DNA of 6,402 bases, from the NCBI GenBank assembly GCA_021820675.1, contig JAKADI010000105.1, positions 1 to 6,402 on the forward strand. The letters run 5' to 3'. The DNA comes from Bacillota bacterium. Its GTDB lineage: Bacteria; Bacillota; Sulfobacillia; Sulfobacillales; Sulfobacillaceae. Of the stretch, positions 1 to 6,186 are shown piece by piece. A program made the position numbers and the translations under genes. Positions within the stretch are counted from its first letter, which is position 1; each line of letters begins with the position of its first letter. The notes below the pieces were generated by a model. It saw only the letters and a program-made list of their open reading frames with translations. It did no database searches and was not told the origin of the DNA.

Positions 1-1928
1 GGAGCCTGGGCGTCCTCAATCGGGAAAGAGGGAAGAACCGGTTTTTCCGTGGGAAGAATCCCGACACCAATGGCCTTGGTGAGAAAATATCCGGCTTCAG
101 GACTTCTGGCCGAACGCGCAAAGATTTTCGCAAACAAGGTGTCAAAGCGTTCCACCAAATCACTTAAACTTTTTCCGGGATCCATCGGCCAGATCGCGCG
201 CACCTCAATGTCATCGAGCATGCCCATGTATTGCATCCGTACCGAGGGAACAAAATTCATGTTGTCTGGGTTTAAACTGTCCCGAAGAAATTCTTCGGCG
301 ATGCGGTCGTGAAGATCTTGCCAAGCCAAATTCAACGATTGAGATACCATCTCCCTCGCCCTGGTGTCGTCTGTAATGAGCAGGTCGATACTGCGGTCAT
401 AGCGGTAAGCATAGTCGGCGCACGCCCCGCCAAACGCGGAAAAAGCGGCAGCCCAACTGGGAATTAGAACATCTTGGAACTCCAATCCCTGGGTATAGCC
501 GGCCACATGAAGCGGTCCCCCTCCCCCATATCCAAGTAACCGGTAATTTTCAGGAGAATATCCTTGGCCCAACACCATCCCATAGAGATGATCGCGCATC
601 TGTGTCTCAAGTAACCGCACTACGCCTTCCGCTGCTGAGAAGGGATCGCTACCCAAAGGCCGTGCGATTTGTTCCTCGATGGCGGCCAGAGCACGATCTC
701 TGTCGACTTTGACCTCGCCACCCAAAAAATAATCAGGATTAATATAACCTAAGGCTAAATCACAATCGGTAATTGACGGAACGCCAACGCCTCCCGGCTC
801 ATAACAAACCCCAAGCCTGTGTCCGGCACTGTCCGGTCCCAGGGTAACTCGCTTTACTGCGGGATCAATCCGGACCAGTGTTCCTGTGCCTGCTCCAATG
901 GAGTCCATAGCCAACGTTGGCAATGTTAACAAAAAGCGAGCAACCGTAGGCTCAGTACGCGTCAAGAGCTCCCGTTCGGTAATGAGACCCACATCAAAGC
1001 TGGTGCCTCCGACATCCGTACACACCACGTTCTCAAACTGATAGGTTTCCGCCAGACGTCGGGCTCCAAGGATTCCTCCGATGGGTCCAGATATCAAAGT
1101 CGTCACCAACCATTCGACGTCAGGCGACACGGTCCCGCCATAGGAAGCGAGAACGCGAACCGGCGCGATACTCTTTTCTTCTCTCAGACGGTCACGAATG
1201 TTAAACAACTGCTGACGTGAAGGTCGAGCTGCATAAACTTCCACTACTAACGTATTGAGACGGGCCAGGTCTCCCCGTACCGGGTTTGAACGGGAGGACA
1301 GATAGATCGGAATATCGGAATTTGCTTCGCACAAGATGTCCTGAGCAATGGCCATAGCTTCCGATTCGTGGCGCGGGTCCCGGTAGGAATAGAGAAAATT
1401 GATGCAAATTGCCCGCACTTTCATTTGCAGTAAAGATCGAACGGCCGAGCGTACTTCATCGGTGTATAACGGCACAACCTCTTCACCGAAAAAGCTAATG
1501 CGTTCTCGAACACCTTTGACATAACGCCTCGGTACCAACGGCTCGTTATGAACATGTGTCACAACATGAAGCCGGTCCGAAAATGGGTATCCGGCATAGG
1601 TCTGCACAGCTCTCTCCATACGAAAATAATCTTCCATTCCCGCTGTGACAATGACTCCAATGGGTCCATCCCCCCGGCGTTCTAGGAGCCTGTTAAGCAT
1701 GGAGGTTCCTGAGTACACAACGACACCCAAATGTGGTGTAGCGTTCTTACGGTCAATATTCCAATAATGCAGTGCATCATCGAAAGACCGTAGCAATCCA
1801 TCCGCTTCATTTTGTGGAGTCGTCTGCGCCTTGCCAATAGTAAACGTCCCCGTCTCATCGACCACAAACGTATCCGTCATCGTTCCACCCGCATCTATAG
1901 CTAGAATACGGGGCACTGGTGTTGCCAC
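1..1928 (-). CDS. acxA: Acetone carboxylase beta subunit (HyuA-like), 3' end cut off by window edge
   Basis: Beta subunit of acetone carboxylase, a cytoplasmic enzyme that carboxylates acetone to acetoacetate at the expense of ATP. In characterised systems it works as a complex with AcxB and AcxC. The reverse-strand frame is open from 1928 to the edge (642 codons); spot checks found no stop. Family landmarks appear in order: the N-terminal phosphate-binding motif IDAGGTMTDTF (residues 11-21), VYSGTSMLNR (71-80), TDVGGTSFDV (304-313), AMDSIGAG (340-347), GPDSAGHRLGVCYEPGG (364-380) and YGGGGPLHVAGY (467-478). From memory these follow Xanthobacter AcxA (about 717 residues) closely, including the late segment RMQYMGMLDDIEV, so roughly 70-75 C-terminal residues are missing. 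The GTG at 1928 is preferred because GAGGAGG (rc 1943-1937) lies 8 nt upstream; an in-frame GTG at 1934 sits too close to it. acxB and acxC would be expected beyond the left edge. Acetophenone carboxylase or N-methylhydantoinase are less likely alternatives. Confidence 0.93.
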   Translation of the reverse strand, partial: MATPVPRILAIDAGGTMTDTFVVDETGTFTIGKAQTTPQNEADGLLRSFDDALHYWNIDRKNATPHLGVVVYSGTSMLNRLLERRGDGPIGVIVTAGMEDYFRMERAVQTYAGYPFSDRLHVVTHVHNEPLVPRRYVKGVRERISFFGEEVVPLYTDEVRSAVRSLLQMKVRAICINFLYSYRDPRHESEAMAIAQDILCEANSDIPIYLSSRSNPVRGDLARLNTLVVEVYAARPSRQQLFNIRDRLREEKSIAPVRVLASYGGTVSPDVEWLVTTLISGPIGGILGARRLAETYQFENVVCTDVGGTSFDVGLITERELLTRTEPTVARFLLTLPTLAMDSIGAGTGTLVRIDPAVKRVTLGPDSAGHRLGVCYEPGGVGVPSITDCDLALGYINPDYFLGGEVKVDRDRALAAIEEQIARPLGSDPFSAAEGVVRLLETQMRDHLYGMVLGQGYSPENYRLLGYGGGGPLHVAGYTQGLEFQDVLIPSWAAAFSAFGGACADYAYRYDRSIDLLITDDTRAREMVSQSLNLAWQDLHDRIAEEFLRDSLNPDNMNFVPSVRMQYMGMLDDIEVRAIWPMDPGKSLSDLVERFDTLFAKIFARSARSPEAGYFLTKAIGVGILPTEKPVLPSFPIEDAQA

Positions 1929-1936
1929 ATTCACAG

Positions 1937-1943
1937 CCTCCTC
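1937..1943 (-). promoter_or_regulatory. Shine-Dalgarno site of acxA
   Basis: On the minus strand GAGGAGG is followed by 8 nt and then GTG at 1928. A second GTG at 1934 is only 2 nt from it. The spacing therefore decides the start in favour of 1928. Confidence 0.75.
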
Positions 1944-2028
1944 TCTTCAGTCGCTAATTCTGAATATAGCCACTAGCCAGCATTGTTGATTTGTGAATTT
2001 GCCCAAAATACGCAACACCGTGAGTTTT

Positions 2029-2052
2029 CCTATTGTTGGAATTAACAATGGG
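2029..2052. promoter_or_regulatory. Candidate operator palindrome in the divergent intergenic region
   Basis: Left arm CCTATTGTT (2029-2037), spacer GGAATT, right arm AACAATGGG (2044-2052): 8 of 9 positions are complementary. The half-site ATTGTTG also occurs on its own at 1982-1988, 50 bp away on the acxA side. That gives three copies of an ATTGTT core between two divergent genes. This placement fits binding by the adjacent regulator, but that is inference. The palindrome overlaps a possible plus-strand promoter, so it could serve autoregulation. Confidence 0.4.
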
Positions 2053-2060
2053 TGTAGAAT
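2033..2060 (+). promoter_or_regulatory. Weak candidate promoter of the regulator gene
   Basis: TTGTTG (2033-2038), a 16-bp spacer and TAGAAT (2055-2060) resemble a poor -35/-10 pair. Transcription would start near 2067, which would exclude the TTG at 2063 as start codon and leave the GTG at 2084 or the ATG at 2135. The -35 match is weak. A possible minus-strand -10 for acxA (TATATT, rc of 1963-1968) has no recognisable -35. Confidence 0.25.
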
Positions 2061-2067
2061 AATTGGT

Positions 2068-2074
2068 AAGGTGG
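2068..2074 (+). promoter_or_regulatory. Probable Shine-Dalgarno site of the regulator
   Basis: AAGGTGG differs from AAGGAGG at one position and lies 9 nt before GTG 2084. It supports that start over TTG 2063 and ATG 2135, neither of which has a usable site. Confidence 0.45.
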
Positions 2075-2083
2075 GTGATCCAC

Positions 2084-4030
2084 GTGGTAACAGGCGGCAC
2101 CGAAAGCGGTCATATCTCAAATTCATACCAATTTATGGAGCTCCCGCTGTTTTGGCTGGTGCAAAACCACCAAGACTGGTCCACGGTGCTGACGGTTCTG
2201 GAAACAGGGCTCAATGCCCTCGTCCGGGTATGGTGGCCGCTTCCATTTCATCCTCCTGAGATTCATGAAAGCCCCTCCTATGCCGAGAGCCCTTTGTCGC
2301 CACGCCGCTTTCCTCTAATGCCGGAGGCATTATATCCGAACTATGCACCGATTCTTTTTGTCAAGGGTCTGGATTCCCGCGCGGGTGCGTGGGCCAGCCA
2401 CGCTGTATCAGCCTTACGGCAGCGTTGGCAAACAGACCACAAGCAGAACGAAGAGTCTTTCATCAATGTGCTTAACGAGGTCGGAATGCACCTGTATTTA
2501 ACACAGAGCGAGTGCTGGGACATGTTCACCACACTGGTTCACTATGCCCAACGCTTAACCCGGGCCCCCGTGGTATATGTCGCCGTGCGGCGGGAATCGG
2601 AGGACATTATTGAAACCGTAGCAAACCAGGGAATCGCAAATTCTGGTTTTGGATTTCATCTGAAAGTGGGTCGCGGGGTGGGAGGCATGGTGTCCAAAAC
2701 TCACCAAAGTATCGTGATCTCCGATTATCGGCGCTCCGCCATGAGAGATGCTACGGTAACCCAAATGATTGACAATGAAGGGATTTTAAGCGGTAGCATT
2801 GTACCATGGACCATGCCTACGGGGCAGCAAGGCGTGCTTTACGTTACCTACCGCCAAGCTTATCCCGTATGCCCTACCGATGCTCTGTTGTTGGAACGAT
2901 TTGTTCGCGGATTGAATGACGTATATCGGTCCCAAGAAGCCATCCGAACCCGGCAATCGGAATGCGCATACGCTGTGTCCTTTCCCGAACAATTGCACGT
3001 CGCGAGGCGGCTGAAAGATGCCCGGGACACCTTGTCATGGCCCATCTTCAAAGAGGCCGCCGAATCCCTGGGCATCCGAGCGGACATAACCGATCCATGG
3101 AATCTGTCGGTATGCTCAGCCTCCGACGAACTGCCGTCCGCGCCACCGAGTGGGGTTGCCCATATCGGATCGCCGCCTTATGAAGGAACCCTGCGCATTT
3201 GGATGGCAACGGATTCGCCTCGTTTTACCCAGCTATGGCCCACGATCCGTGAAAGTGCCAGCTGGCTTTTATTGGAAAGCAAAAGCCAAGAATGGAATGA
3301 ACTTTACCAGCGTTCGCTATGGATTTCGCAAATGCCCGCGATGTCACGTCTACAAACTGGTGCAGACACTCGCGAGCCTCAGCAGTGGGATGAATTGGTA
3401 GGAATCAAGATAGCGGGCGATGACATCGAATGGTCCCGATCAGATGCATTGTCCGTACGAAAATTAACCACTAGAACCTTTACCGGGACAGAGCTGTACT
3501 GGGACGGCCTGTTTCTCTGGCTTCTCATCCAAGGGCATAATCCGCGTGACACCTGGCCGCGTCTTAGGCACGAGATCTCTCGGTTGAGTACTTTAGATCT
3601 CATCATGATGTCATCACTGCGAACAAGCAAACAGCCATTGCAGTCGGCCATGAATTATATCCGCACTAAGATTCTGGAATGGACTAGTATCTATGCTAGC
3701 GGCACTTATCGCGCTTTAAATTCACATCATCTCCCCCGTTTGTTGGCTATGATCGACAAACCTAGCCGTGATGAATTTGTAGAGCACACGATAGGTCCTT
3801 TGACCCGAGTAGAGGCATCCCAAGATTTGATTGACACCCTTTACAGCTATCTGGCCACTGGCAGTGTGCAACGTGCAGCCAGCCGTCTTTTTCTCCATCA
3901 AAACACCGTACGTTATCGCCTTCGCAAGGTCTGTGAAATTTTGGAATTGGGTGGTTTAGACGATCCTTCCGACCGGGAAAATTTATTGCTTGCCTCCCGA
4001 ATTTGGATGTTGCCCCACAACTCGGAGTGA
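2084..4030 (+). CDS. GAF domain / PucR-CdaR-type transcriptional regulator, probable regulator of acxA
   Basis: Cytoplasmic DNA-binding regulator of about 648 residues. Residues ~130-285 look like a GAF ligand-sensing domain, with the typical VGRGVGGMV segment (195-203) followed by VISDY (211-215). The C-terminus is the PucR-type HTH: DTLYSYLATG (584-593), then an HTH core with AASRLF, LHQNTVRYRLRKV (604-616) and LLLASRIWML near the end. The region between them (~290-580) is probably the CdaR-like linker but has no clear motif. The gene is divergent from acxA, so control of that operon is the obvious inference. Characterised Xanthobacter acetone operons use an NtrC-like AcxR instead; this protein has no sigma-54 AAA+ domain. 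The frame is open from a TTG at 2063. I chose GTG 2084 because AAGGTGG (2068-2074) lies 9 nt upstream. ATG 2135, which begins the more conserved-looking MELPLFWLVQ, is possible but has no Shine-Dalgarno site. Confidence 0.88.
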   Translation: MVTGGTESGHISNSYQFMELPLFWLVQNHQDWSTVLTVLETGLNALVRVWWPLPFHPPEIHESPSYAESPLSPRRFPLMPEALYPNYAPILFVKGLDSRAGAWASHAVSALRQRWQTDHKQNEESFINVLNEVGMHLYLTQSECWDMFTTLVHYAQRLTRAPVVYVAVRRESEDIIETVANQGIANSGFGFHLKVGRGVGGMVSKTHQSIVISDYRRSAMRDATVTQMIDNEGILSGSIVPWTMPTGQQGVLYVTYRQAYPVCPTDALLLERFVRGLNDVYRSQEAIRTRQSECAYAVSFPEQLHVARRLKDARDTLSWPIFKEAAESLGIRADITDPWNLSVCSASDELPSAPPSGVAHIGSPPYEGTLRIWMATDSPRFTQLWPTIRESASWLLLESKSQEWNELYQRSLWISQMPAMSRLQTGADTREPQQWDELVGIKIAGDDIEWSRSDALSVRKLTTRTFTGTELYWDGLFLWLLIQGHNPRDTWPRLRHEISRLSTLDLIMMSSLRTSKQPLQSAMNYIRTKILEWTSIYASGTYRALNSHHLPRLLAMIDKPSRDEFVEHTIGPLTRVEASQDLIDTLYSYLATGSVQRAASRLFLHQNTVRYRLRKVCEILELGGLDDPSDRENLLLASRIWMLPHNSE

Positions 4031-4080
4031 CGGATTTGCAGCCTGCATACAGGTGCGATGTCCTGATTTCTCCATGGTTG

Positions 4081-4097
4081 TGCGGACCCTTTCCGCA
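4081..4097 (+). terminator. Possible hairpin after the regulator gene (weak terminator)
   Basis: TGCGGA-CCCTT-TCCGCA forms a perfect 6-bp stem with a 5-nt loop, 50 bp after the regulator's stop codon. A smaller stem, CGGA-CGAAA-TCCG, follows at about 4103-4115. Neither has a downstream T-run, so a classic Rho-independent terminator is not supported. Confidence 0.25.
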
Positions 4098-4191
4098 ACA
4101 TACGGACGAAATCCGCCTCAACGGTTAATAGTGCGTCTTGGCTAGACTTCTTGCCTTCCAAGACAACCTCTCAAGAAACAAAGACTTTTGC

Positions 4192-4225
4192 GATACAATA
4201 GGAGAGTACAATGCATAATTGTATC
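4192..4225. promoter_or_regulatory. Palindromic candidate operator upstream of the His-rich gene
   Basis: GATACAAT (4192-4199) and ATTGTATC (4218-4225) are a perfect 8-bp inverted repeat. A second TACAAT (4207-4212) lies between them and pairs with the same right arm, giving TACAAT-GCATA-ATTGTA. The two TACAAT copies are 13 bp apart. TACAAT also resembles a -10 box, but no good -35 was found. It lies about 90 bp before GTG 4317. Confidence 0.4.
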
Positions 4226-4256
4226 TGCCGCACCAAGGAAACCGTACGGACCAGAC

Positions 4257-4287
4257 ACGTGTGTATCCACAACGACCGGTCACACGT
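4257..4287. repeat. Inverted repeat in the leader of the His-rich gene
   Basis: ACGTGTG (4257-4263) and CACACGT (4281-4287) are perfectly complementary over 7 bp with a 17-nt loop. The right half of the loop contains most of the GACCGGTC palindrome. This could be an RNA stem in the 5' leader or a binding site. It ends 15 bp before the Shine-Dalgarno site. Confidence 0.35.
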
Positions 4288-4301
4288 CCAAAAAGCGAGA
4301 C

Positions 4302-4308
4302 AGGAGGT
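4302..4308 (+). promoter_or_regulatory. Strong Shine-Dalgarno site of the His-rich gene
   Basis: AGGAGGT lies 8 nt before the GTG at 4317. It fixes this GTG as the start and shows that the gene is set up for translation. Confidence 0.8.
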
Positions 4309-4316
4309 CAACCTAA

Positions 4317-5204
4317 GTGAAATTTTGGAACGTCTTTGGTCATCACGTTGGCGATCAAAGCGCGAGTGATGAACTACGGGGTTACCGCCTTATCGGCGGG
4401 CAAGTGTTAGAGGTTCTCGATCAACTAAAAAACGCCACGCAACCGAAGGCCCACGCGTACATCCAAATTGCCCGTTGTTTGGAACTCTTTGCCGACACGC
4501 TGGTCGACCCATATTTGAATCAAGGAGGAGTGCCAAAACTCCCGGCATGGGTGCAAAATCAAGCCGTGCATCTGTACCGCCCCATTCCCACCTTGGTGAC
4601 AGCGGCTAAACAAGAGGCCATCGACCCAGGCGGCCAGCGGGATATTGACCTGCCTTGGGTCCTTAAAGGCCGGGTAACGGGCGCAGACAAAGAGGGCACC
4701 GAGATCTTCCATCACTACGTCGAAGCTCTTAAAGCCATGATGGATCATGTTGAAGTCTTTTTGGCCGAATTAGGAGAAACGAAACAGGCGCGATTGTATT
4801 TTGCAGAAGCCACCACCAATTACGATTCTGCCCGGTATATGCTTAGTGACAATCACGAAATGTCGGTTGCCAACAAAAAATCTCTAGACGATTACCTTTG
4901 GACTGCTCTGGGTTATGCCATAGGGGCCGTAGAAGAGGCCTGTGTCCCTGGCATCTTAAATGGTCTTGACATCGATACGGTACTCGAAAGCGGCGAACCC
5001 AATTCCCCGGCCGCACCTCATCACGAGCGGGTGGCTCAACCGATTTCCTTTCTGGACGTCGTGCAAGAAATTGCTAACTCCTGGAATAACAATAGCCAAT
5101 ATCCGTATGGCAGTTGGGAGCATCACGAACATCACGAACATCACGAGCATCACCATGATCATGATCATCATCATCACCATCACGATCGGTGGGACGACGA
5201 CTAG
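4317..5204 (+). CDS. Hypothetical cytoplasmic protein with histidine-rich C-terminal tail (possible metal binding)
   Basis: I do not recognise the family. The 295-residue product has no signal peptide or membrane segment, and residues ~17-220 read as mostly helical. Conserved-looking stretches are QIARCLELFADTLVDPYL (50-67), LPAWVQNQAVHLYRPIPTLV (75-94) and DYLWTALGYAIGAVEEACVP (192-211). After a Pro/Ser-rich linker (~226-240) and a short helix (SFLDVVQEIANSW, 244-256), the last 27 residues are His/Asp/Glu-rich: 16 of residues 269-289 are His, including a run of six at 284-289. Such tails in metallochaperones and metal-storage proteins bind Ni, Zn, Co or Mn, so metal handling is inferred only from composition. 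The start is GTG 4317 with a strong ribosome site. The gene is co-directional with the regulator but 286 bp away with palindromes between, so it is probably transcribed separately. It could serve manganese supply for acetone carboxylase, or be unrelated. Confidence 0.85.
   Translation: MKFWNVFGHHVGDQSASDELRGYRLIGGQVLEVLDQLKNATQPKAHAYIQIARCLELFADTLVDPYLNQGGVPKLPAWVQNQAVHLYRPIPTLVTAAKQEAIDPGGQRDIDLPWVLKGRVTGADKEGTEIFHHYVEALKAMMDHVEVFLAELGETKQARLYFAEATTNYDSARYMLSDNHEMSVANKKSLDDYLWTALGYAIGAVEEACVPGILNGLDIDTVLESGEPNSPAAPHHERVAQPISFLDVVQEIANSWNNNSQYPYGSWEHHEHHEHHEHHHDHDHHHHHHDRWDDD
5121..5183 (+). repeat. In-frame tandem repeat encoding the histidine tail
   Basis: Three consecutive 9-bp units starting at 5121, 5130 and 5139 (CATCACGAA, CATCACGAA, CATCACGAG) encode His-His-Glu. 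They are followed by a CAT/CAC/GAT run encoding His with two interspersed Asp residues. All units are multiples of 3, so slippage would change tail length without breaking the frame. Confidence 0.85.
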
Positions 5205-5499
5205 ACGATTCACTCCTTAACCTTTATGTCGCTTGATCGGTTGAGGTTAAACGACAGCCGGACGTCCGCATCACTGTCATCCGCGCGCCCAGAAGAGCTC
5301 GCCACCTGGCCCTGGCGCAGCTCTCAACGCGCAAGATGCCATTGTCTGCTAAAGACTGCCAACAAGAGGCAAGACTCCACACAGGGGTCCCGCCAACAAA
5401 ATGCGGAGTGACAACTCTCGAATTGGAGAAACATGAGTTAATCTGAAGGGACCGTTCTGGCTTGTTTTGTTGTTTATCTGTAGCCCTTGACTGAGAGAG
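5205..5499. other. 295-bp region without a supported gene
   Basis: Short open stretches exist on the plus strand, but none has a ribosome site or recognisable protein. An inverted repeat, TTAACCT (5217-5223) with AGGTTAA (5244-5250), sits just after the His-rich gene. An interrupted hairpin lies at 5295-5323. The rest shows nothing I can name and may be decayed sequence. Confidence 0.5.
5295..5323. repeat. Interrupted GC-rich hairpin downstream of the His-rich gene
   Basis: GAGCT (5295-5299) pairs with AGCTC (5319-5323), and inside it GCCA (5301-5304) pairs with TGGC (5313-5316), leaving an 8-nt loop and small bulges. This gives 9 bp in total, about 90 bp after the stop codon at 5204. There is no T-run on either side, so it is at best a poor intrinsic terminator. 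Confidence 0.3.
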
Positions 5500-5952
5500 T
5501 TAAATTATTTTTCCGTTGAATTGCCATGAACTTTGAAAATTTAATTTCGGCGGGAACAGTAAGGTTAAAGAAATCGTACCACCAGCGGGAGAGGTTGACG
5601 TTGTTGACGTTGACGAGGGTGTTGACTTGGCCGCAGGAGGCCCGCCAGACTGATGATGAGAATGAGACGTAAATCTCGGATAGACCCAGTGAACATGTGA
5701 GACGGCCTCAATCCACCATTTTGGCTTGCGGCCCGGCGGTCGCTCCGGATAGCCATTGGCGCGCAACGCGGAATTTGACGCTGTCAGCGGATTAAATCCC
5801 GCATGAGGGGGCGTGGGGGTAACAACCACCGCACCGACGCGAAAAGAAGGGGCCACGGGAGATCCCGATGACGATGAGGCTGCCGTTAAAGAGACACTTA
5901 ACAAGAGCAAAGTGACGATCGTACTGACCCGACTTATTATCTTACGTAACAT
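5500..5952 (-). CDS. Short secreted protein resembling the N-terminus of a G1 (eqolisin-like) protease precursor, catalytic domain absent
   Basis: A 150-residue exported protein. Residues 1-25 form a signal peptide: basic MLRKIISR, hydrophobic core TIVTLLLLSV, likely cleavage after TAA at 23-25. The mature part has a Pro-rich stretch (~45-50), then GFNPLTASNSALRANGYPERPP (52-73), KWWIEAVSHVHWV (78-90) and a Ser/Thr/Pro linker (~109-122). As I recall, bacterial G1 glutamic proteases carry a similar FNPLTAS...GYPxRP segment in the propeptide, before a catalytic domain beginning near NWSGY. Here the frame stops where that domain should begin, and the catalytic Gln/Glu residues are absent. ATG 5952 is well supported by GGGAGGG 8 nt upstream. 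The gene may therefore be a 3'-truncated protease remnant, or a short paralogue with its own role. No catalytic domain was seen downstream in the other minus-strand frames (5205-5500). The open frame and start are firm; the family link is moderate. Confidence 0.6.
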   Translation of the reverse strand: MLRKIISRVSTIVTLLLLSVSLTAASSSSGSPVAPSFRVGAVVVTPTPPHAGFNPLTASNSALRANGYPERPPGRKPKWWIEAVSHVHWVYPRFTSHSHHQSGGPPAAKSTPSSTSTTSTSPAGGTISLTLLFPPKLNFQSSWQFNGKII

Positions 5953-5960
5953 GACTTATA

Positions 5961-5967
5961 CCCTCCC
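5961..5967 (-). promoter_or_regulatory. Shine-Dalgarno site of the short secreted protein gene
   Basis: On the minus strand GGGAGGG precedes ATG 5952 by 8 nt. This supports genuine translation of the short secreted frame, at least historically. Confidence 0.7.
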
Positions 5968-6114
5968 TACAAGAACAAGAAAACCATTAAAATTTTGGCA
6001 TCTATTTAAATTTTACCGTTTTTCTATCTCGAAAACTCGGCCGTTAAGTTGGCACTCCCTCTGGGTCTTTTATTAGTTTTCCTGTCATCTCTAAGCGAAC
6101 ACCAAAGCGAGGAG
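5968..6114. other. AT-rich region upstream of the secreted-protein gene
   Basis: This stretch is clearly more AT-rich than its surroundings, mainly at 5980-6035. It holds an imperfect 14-bp direct repeat, ATTAAAATTTTGGC (5986-5999) and ATTTAAATTTTACC (6004-6017), which match at 11 positions. A minus-strand TAAAAT (rc of 6010-6015) could be a -10 box, but no clear -35 is present. It probably contains the promoter of the minus-strand gene. Confidence 0.35.
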
Positions 6115-6186
6115 GCTTGGTCTCCATGGTAAACAGGACCCCGTTTTTATTCACCGGTCTGCTGGCAATGATCAGGGTGCAGTAAT

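Larger units (their letters stand above)
4031..4316. other. 286-bp intergenic leader region rich in inverted repeats
   Basis: No convincing gene is visible on either strand. The first part carries two small hairpins near the end of the regulator gene. The second part, upstream of the His-rich gene, carries a cluster of palindromes: TACAAT/ATTGTA around 4192-4225, CCGTACGG (4242-4249), ACGTGTG (4257-4263) paired with CACACGT (4281-4287), and GACCGGTC (4274-4281). Such density suggests a regulated promoter or structured leader for the downstream gene. No known riboswitch or T-box motif was recognised. Confidence 0.5.

Noticed and set aside
49..312. Plus-strand frame inside acxA
   Set aside because: It is antisense to a strongly conserved part of acxA.
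1929..2062. Sigma-54 (-24/-12) promoter before acxA, as might be expected for NtrC-type acetone operons
   Set aside because: No GG-N10-GC pattern in a TGGCAC...TTGC context was found, and the neighbouring regulator has no sigma-54 interaction domain.
1993..2259. Plus-strand 88-residue frame overlapping the start of the regulator
   Set aside because: It overlaps the regulator in another frame, has no good ribosome site, and its product is not recognisable.
3762..4121. Minus-strand 119-residue frame antisense to the regulator's C-terminus
   Set aside because: It is antisense to the conserved HTH coding region, with no family resemblance or ribosome site noted.
5121..5183. Tandem repeat considered as a CRISPR-like or iteron array
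   Set aside because: The units are 9 bp, in frame, without spacers, and encode the His tail.
4956..5213. Minus-strand frame of 85 residues with a Met/Val/Ile-rich, membrane-like N-terminus
   Set aside because: It is the antisense of the His codons (CAT/CAC read as ATG/GTG), so the hydrophobic run is an artefact of the repeat. It lies inside a well-supported gene.
5226..5411. Short plus-strand frame after the His-rich gene
   Set aside because: Its Arg/Ser/Gln-rich product has no recognisable motif. No Shine-Dalgarno site precedes it, and a neighbouring frame is equally open over much of the same stretch.
5813..6076. Plus-strand 87-residue frame across the start of the secreted-protein gene
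   Set aside because: It runs antisense to the signal-peptide region and through the AT-rich upstream region, with no ribosome site or known motif.
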